A DNA stretch of 46,636 nucleotides from Candidatus Aminicenantota bacterium. GTDB taxonomy: Bacteria; Acidobacteriota; Aminicenantia; Aminicenantales; Aminicenantaceae. Below the pieces are notes generated by a model. The model saw only the letters and a list, made by a program, of their open reading frames with translations, was not told the origin of the DNA and did no database searches. Shown here one piece after another: positions 43,366-46,636 of this stretch. The DNA lies in the NCBI GenBank assembly GCA_011049545.1, contig DRHQ01000115.1:1-46636 (forward strand), given 5' to 3'. The position numbers and the translations under genes were made by a program. How positions within the stretch are numbered: position 1 is the first letter of the stretch; each line of letters starts with the position of its first letter.

Positions 43366-43728
43366 GTGAAAAAAAGCGAAGTCGAAAAATCCAAAATTAA
43401 CCTTCTTGATCTCATTCCAGTGAGGAATATCAAGTGGGAAAAAAAAGAGGATGGATTAATTATCCTTTTCAAGCCGAAATTTGAACATGCCTTTTTTAAG
43501 AAATACGTCCTCCCCCGTTTGAAAAAACCTTATTACAAAATAAAGCTTGACCATGTGGGGAGCTTCACCTGGGAGCTTTGCGATGGAAGCCTTCGAGTTA
43601 AAGAAGTGGCTAAAAATCTAAAAGATAAATTCGGAGAAGATGTCGAACCCCTTTATGATAGACTGGCCCTCTTTCTTAAAAGCCTGGAAAAAACCCATCT
43701 CATCTTCTATAAAAGACAAAACAAATAA
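43366..43728 (+). CDS. PqqD-like (RRE-type) protein
   Basis: 120 residues from a GTG start. KIKLDHVGSFTWELCDGSLR then VKEVAKNLKDKFGEDVE is the PqqD/RRE pattern, the fold that binds leader peptides of RiPP precursors. No radical SAM maturase, precursor or peptidase gene is next to it; the only neighbour in the operon is the OPT transporter, suggesting it serves transport or binds a peptide substrate. Confidence 0.75.
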   Translation: MKKSEVEKSKINLLDLIPVRNIKWEKKEDGLIILFKPKFEHAFFKKYVLPRLKKPYYKIKLDHVGSFTWELCDGSLRVKEVAKNLKDKFGEDVEPLYDRLALFLKSLEKTHLIFYKRQNK

Positions 43729-43732
43729 AATT

Positions 43733-43909
43733 GGGGTCAGACTTGCATAACTTGAGTAATTTATCGGCGAAAAAAAGGGGACAGGCTACTTTTTCTGCAA
43801 GGAAAAAGACTATCTTTACCCGTAAACAGTTCATTCAGAAAAAGTAGCCTGTCCCCTTTTTTCCTGCTCCCTTTTCCTCCAATTTTGCAAGTTTAGCAAC
43901 TCTAACCCC
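43733..43909. repeat. nested palindromic REP-like elements
   Basis: Outer imperfect inverted repeat, 43733-43754 and 43888-43909 (18/22), starting GGGGTCAGACTTGC. Inside it lies a perfect 27-bp inverted repeat, 43771-43797 and 43836-43862, with AAAAAAGGGGACAGGCTACT as the start and a 38-bp loop. The inner arms resemble the box at about 1937. It lies between the PqqD-like gene and def. Confidence 0.8.
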
Positions 43910-43965
43910 AGGCTTATTGAACGAAAAAAGGATTTCCTATAGAATAATTACTTAGAAAAGGAAAT

Positions 43966-44478
43966 ATGTCTATACTGCAAATCGTTAAGTACGGTAATCC
44001 AACCCTTACTAAAAAAGCCGAGAAAATAATAAACCTAGATAAATATATCGAGGAACTTGCTCATAATATGGTTGAAACCATGTATGCAGCTCCCGGAATT
44101 GGGCTTGCGGCTCCCCAGGTCAATGAAGGTAAGAGATTAATAACCGTTGATCTTTCAGCTGGGGAGAACAGTCAAAATCTGATTATCCTCATAAATCCCG
44201 AACTCGTTAGCCAGGAGGGAGAGCTAATCTCCGAAGAAGGCTGCTTATCGGTTCCGGATATTAATGAAAAAGTCGCCAGACCCTCTCGCGTTATTATCAG
44301 AGGCATCGATCTGAAAGGCAATGAAAAAACTGTTGAAGCAGAAGGACTTTTAGCCAGAGTTCTCTGTCATGAGATTGACCATATTAATGGAAAATTATTT
44401 ATAGACCACCTCTCTCTTCTCAAAAAAGGCCTTATCAAAAAGAGGCTAAAAAAAGCGGCTAAAATGGGCAAGATTTAA
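43966..44478 (+). CDS. def: peptide deformylase
   Basis: Metalloenzyme that removes the formyl group from new proteins. 170 residues, complete. Motif 1 GIGLAAPQ (44-51), motif 2 EGCLSVP with metal ligand Cys93, and HEIDH (135-139). Its stop overlaps the fmt ATG (TAATG), so formylation and deformylation are co-expressed. Confidence 0.97.
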   Translation: MSILQIVKYGNPTLTKKAEKIINLDKYIEELAHNMVETMYAAPGIGLAAPQVNEGKRLITVDLSAGENSQNLIILINPELVSQEGELISEEGCLSVPDINEKVARPSRVIIRGIDLKGNEKTVEAEGLLARVLCHEIDHINGKLFIDHLSLLKKGLIKKRLKKAAKMGKI

Positions 44479-45413
44479 TGAAAATTGTCTTCTTTGGCAG
44501 CCCTGTCTTAGCTCTTCCTTCTTTAAAAAAACTTCTGGAAACTGATCACAGCATCGATCTCATTATTACCCAGCCTGACAGGCCTTCAGGAAGAGGGAAA
44601 AAACTTATGCCTTGTCCTGTAAAAAAAACTGCTTCGGATCTGAACATCCCTTATTATCAGCCTATAAAAATCAGAAAAGATGAAATCGCGCTTGATAAAA
44701 TAAAAGAAATCGAGCCAGACCTTAATGTGGTCGTGGCCTACGGACAGATTATCCCCTCCTCAATCATCTATCTTCCCAGATATAACTCTTTTAATGTTCA
44801 TTTTTCCCTTTTACCCAAGTACCGAGGGGCATCTCCTGTCCAGAAGGCTCTCTTAGATGGAGAAGCGAAAACAGGAATCACTATTCTTGAACTCAACGAG
44901 AAGATGGATGAAGGAGATATCCTTGTCCAGGAAGAAGTCAATATTTTTCCTGATGAGAATGCGGCAGAACTTGAAGCTCGCTTAGCAGAAAAGGGAGCAG
45001 ATCTTTTAATAAAGGCAATAGCTCAGATTGATAAATTAAAACACCGCAAGCAGGATCATTCTCAGGCTACTTACGCCCCTAAAATTAGGAAAGAAGATGG
45101 AAAAATTGACTGGACAAAAAATTCTCTATCCATAGAAAGGCGGGTAAGGGCGTTCACTCCCTGGCCTTCAGCTTATGCTTTCCTTAAAGACATAAGGATA
45201 AAAATTCATAAAGGAAGAAAAATAGCAAAAAAAACCCCGCCCGGCTCTTCTGCCGGGAAAATTTCAGGAATAAAAAAAGAAGGCATCGAGGTGTGTTGTG
45301 GAGAGGGAAGTATCTATCTTATCGAAAGCCTTCAGCCTGAAAATAGAAAACGTATGGATGCTTATGCTTTTTCTCTTGGAGCTGAAATTAAGCCCGGGGA
45401 TATATTTGCTTAG
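44478..45413 (+). CDS. fmt: methionyl-tRNA formyltransferase
   Basis: Formylates initiator Met-tRNA using 10-formyl-THF. 311 residues. Catalytic Asn106, His108 and Asp144 fall in FNVHFSLLPKYRGASP and NEKMDEGD. The C-terminal OB-like tRNA-binding domain (RRVRAFTPWPSAYAFL) is present. Overlaps def by one base and converges on the M23 gene with 13 bp between. Confidence 0.97.
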   Translation: MKIVFFGSPVLALPSLKKLLETDHSIDLIITQPDRPSGRGKKLMPCPVKKTASDLNIPYYQPIKIRKDEIALDKIKEIEPDLNVVVAYGQIIPSSIIYLPRYNSFNVHFSLLPKYRGASPVQKALLDGEAKTGITILELNEKMDEGDILVQEEVNIFPDENAAELEARLAEKGADLLIKAIAQIDKLKHRKQDHSQATYAPKIRKEDGKIDWTKNSLSIERRVRAFTPWPSAYAFLKDIRIKIHKGRKIAKKTPPGSSAGKISGIKKEGIEVCCGEGSIYLIESLQPENRKRMDAYAFSLGAEIKPGDIFA

Positions 45414-45426
45414 TTCTAAGGGATAG

Positions 45427-46323
45427 TTATTCTTCCAGAACATATTGGTAGGGATTGACAGCCTTTCCGTTTCGGCGAACCTCATAATGAACATGAGGGC
45501 CTAAAGCTTTTCCTGTTTGTCCAATGTACCCGACGACATCCCATCTTTTGATTTTCTGTCCGGCTCTGACCGCAAATTTGCTCAAATGACAGTAGACTGT
45601 CGTAAAGCCTCCCCCATGACTTATGATAACCGTATTTCCTCCGATTTTCTCTCTCTTGACATGAGAAACAAAACCATCAGCAGTAGCAACAATAGAATTT
45701 CCAAAACTAGAAGCGATATCGATACCATAGTGGAAAGCCTTTTTCCCCGTAAATGGATCCATTCTCGTGCCAAAGGCAGAAGTTAGCCATCCCGTTGTTG
45801 GCCAGATAGTGGGAGTAGAAGCAAGTTTTGAGGTCTGGTTTTCGAAGAATCTCACCAATGTATCCAAATTCTTATCGATGCCATCTGCTTTTCTGCTAAT
45901 CCTCTCCGCATGATTGAGGCCAGCATCCTGACTATAACTTGAATAATCCACTTCTTGTCCACTAGCTCTGTCTCCTCCCCCAACTCCAACTTCTTTCAGA
46001 ACGTCAGGTGATTTGAGTCCCGCCATAACATTTATCTTTTTGGCATAGGTTTCAAATTCGTTAATATTCGCCTGCAGCTTATTTAGAGATACTTTATATT
46101 TAGTAATTGCCTGTTTTTGGCGGCTATTCTCATCAAAAAGTTCTCTGTATTTCTGCCTGGTAACATTCATTGAAAAATAATCGATGAGGAAAACGGTGAG
46201 AGCAGAAAAAAGTAAGGTGAGGACCGTAATTAAAATTTTAAGTTTTTTTTCAGACAGAGTGACTGTTTTGAATTTACCTCTGTTGTGAGGGACAATTATA
46301 AGCGAAAAATACTTCTTAGCCAT
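45427..46323 (-). CDS. M23-family (LytM) metallopeptidase
   Basis: 298 residues from ATG 46323 with GGGAG upstream. An N-terminal membrane helix (about 31-52), a coiled coil (about 60-100) and an M23 domain with GWLTSAFGTRMDPFTG, HYGIDIAS (zinc His and Asp) and GPHVHYEVR (zinc His). All metal ligands are kept, so it should cut peptidoglycan cross-bridges or activate amidases; substrate is not known. Confidence 0.92.
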   Translation of the reverse strand: MAKKYFSLIIVPHNRGKFKTVTLSEKKLKILITVLTLLFSALTVFLIDYFSMNVTRQKYRELFDENSRQKQAITKYKVSLNKLQANINEFETYAKKINVMAGLKSPDVLKEVGVGGGDRASGQEVDYSSYSQDAGLNHAERISRKADGIDKNLDTLVRFFENQTSKLASTPTIWPTTGWLTSAFGTRMDPFTGKKAFHYGIDIASSFGNSIVATADGFVSHVKREKIGGNTVIISHGGGFTTVYCHLSKFAVRAGQKIKRWDVVGYIGQTGKALGPHVHYEVRRNGKAVNPYQYVLEE

Positions 46324-46379
46324 CAACTTCTCCCTTAATTATCATGAAAAAAAAATTTAAGTCAAGAATTTTATTAAAT

Positions 46380-46636
46380 TTATTCATTATGCCTCTTCCT
46401 CACATTTTTCTTAATCCAATCAGCAATATCCTGTGTAGATGAACCCGGTAAAAAAGTCCTGGATATTCCTATTTTTTTCAAGAAAGGGATGTCTTTATCA
46501 GGAATAATTCCGCCTGCAATAACAGCGATATCATCTGCTCCTTTTTCTTTAAGGAGATCCATGATTTTTGGAAAAAGCACATTATGGGCACCAGAAAGGA
46601 TGCTCAAACCTACCACATCAACATCCTCCTGAACGG
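46380..46636 (-). CDS. B12-binding subunit, methylmalonyl-CoA mutase C-terminal type (partial)
   Basis: Truncated by the window edge; the visible 85 or so residues are the C-terminal half of a cobalamin-binding domain. VGLSILSGAHNVLFPKIMDL, GADDIAVIAGGIIPDKDIPF and GISRTFLPGSSTQDIADWI are typical. The DxHxxG motif that binds cobalamin lies outside. Fits propionate/methylmalonyl metabolism with the nearby acyl-CoA dehydrogenase. Confidence 0.85.
   Translation of the reverse strand, partial: VQEDVDVVGLSILSGAHNVLFPKIMDLLKEKGADDIAVIAGGIIPDKDIPFLKKIGISRTFLPGSSTQDIADWIKKNVRKRHNE

Noticed and set aside
1-46636. CRISPR array
   Set aside because: No run of evenly spaced direct repeats was seen; the repeats present are palindromic and dispersed.

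Overview
The window looks like a chromosomal stretch of a Gram-negative, non-flagellar bacterium from the Acidobacteriota neighbourhood, possibly Candidatus Aminicenantes. This is inferred from family content: an acidobacterial-type VWFA protein, a MinD-like ATPase paired with a J-domain/RodZ-type HTH protein, a membrane pyrophosphatase, two OPT transporters (one followed by a PqqD-like gene), CstA, TIGR04076, an OmpA-type lipoprotein and B12-linked acyl-CoA metabolism. No rRNA or tRNA gene and no CRISPR array was seen.

Layout. 0.08-1.66 kb (minus): MinD-like ATPase, HTH/J-like protein and a possible coupled 29-residue membrane peptide. 2.07-4.03 kb: ion-pumping pyrophosphatase hppA. 4.44-12.75 kb (plus): a translation and RNA-processing run, nusA-infB-DUF503-rbfA-nrnA-truB, continuing into an SNF-type transporter with a MetS-like 31-residue subunit, two DUF507 genes and a 4HBT thioesterase. 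12.66-19.86 kb: an integrated 7.1-kb element. 19.9-25.5 kb (minus): OmpA-like lipoprotein, VWFA protein, RmlD, a PKD/barrel envelope protein, an IS1380 remnant and a glutamine amidotransferase. 26.0-31.8 kb: ACT protein, OPT transporter, CstA, TIGR04076, a lone ExbD and a thioredoxin-like protein. 31.9-41.2 kb (minus): the shape operon mreB-mreC-mreD-mrdA-rodA, then a TIGR03960/DUF2344 radical SAM protein and an acyl-CoA dehydrogenase. 41.3-46.6 kb: second OPT transporter with a PqqD-like gene, def-fmt, an M23 peptidase and the start-truncated end of a B12-binding mutase subunit.

The most notable part is the integrated element. A tyrosine recombinase gene sits at its left end. The last 90 bp of the thioesterase gene are repeated (84/90 identical) at the right end, so integration keeps the target gene whole. 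At each end, just inside the repeat, lies a pair of TATGAC motifs 11 bp apart, which look like integrase arm sites. Between the ends is a minus-strand gene set: XRE-like regulator, AlpA/Xis-like protein, winged-helix protein, small unknowns, a DUF5681-like protein, a possible nuclease-fold protein, a lysine-rich peptide, a Zn-ribbon protein and a two-TM protein. A DUF3800 gene lies near the right end. Two divergent promoters share an inverted 11-bp box over their -35 elements; the rightward one drives only a short structured RNA ending in a perfect terminator. No capsid, portal or large terminase gene is present, so this is a small integrative island or satellite-like element whose cargo may be defensive (inference).

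Intergenic regions carry several palindromic repeats with GGGGTCAGAC, GGGGACAGGCTA or GGGGTCGGCG cores, including one nested inside another and one interrupting a different repeat family, plus a 317-bp element with 16-bp terminal inverted repeats flanked by TA.
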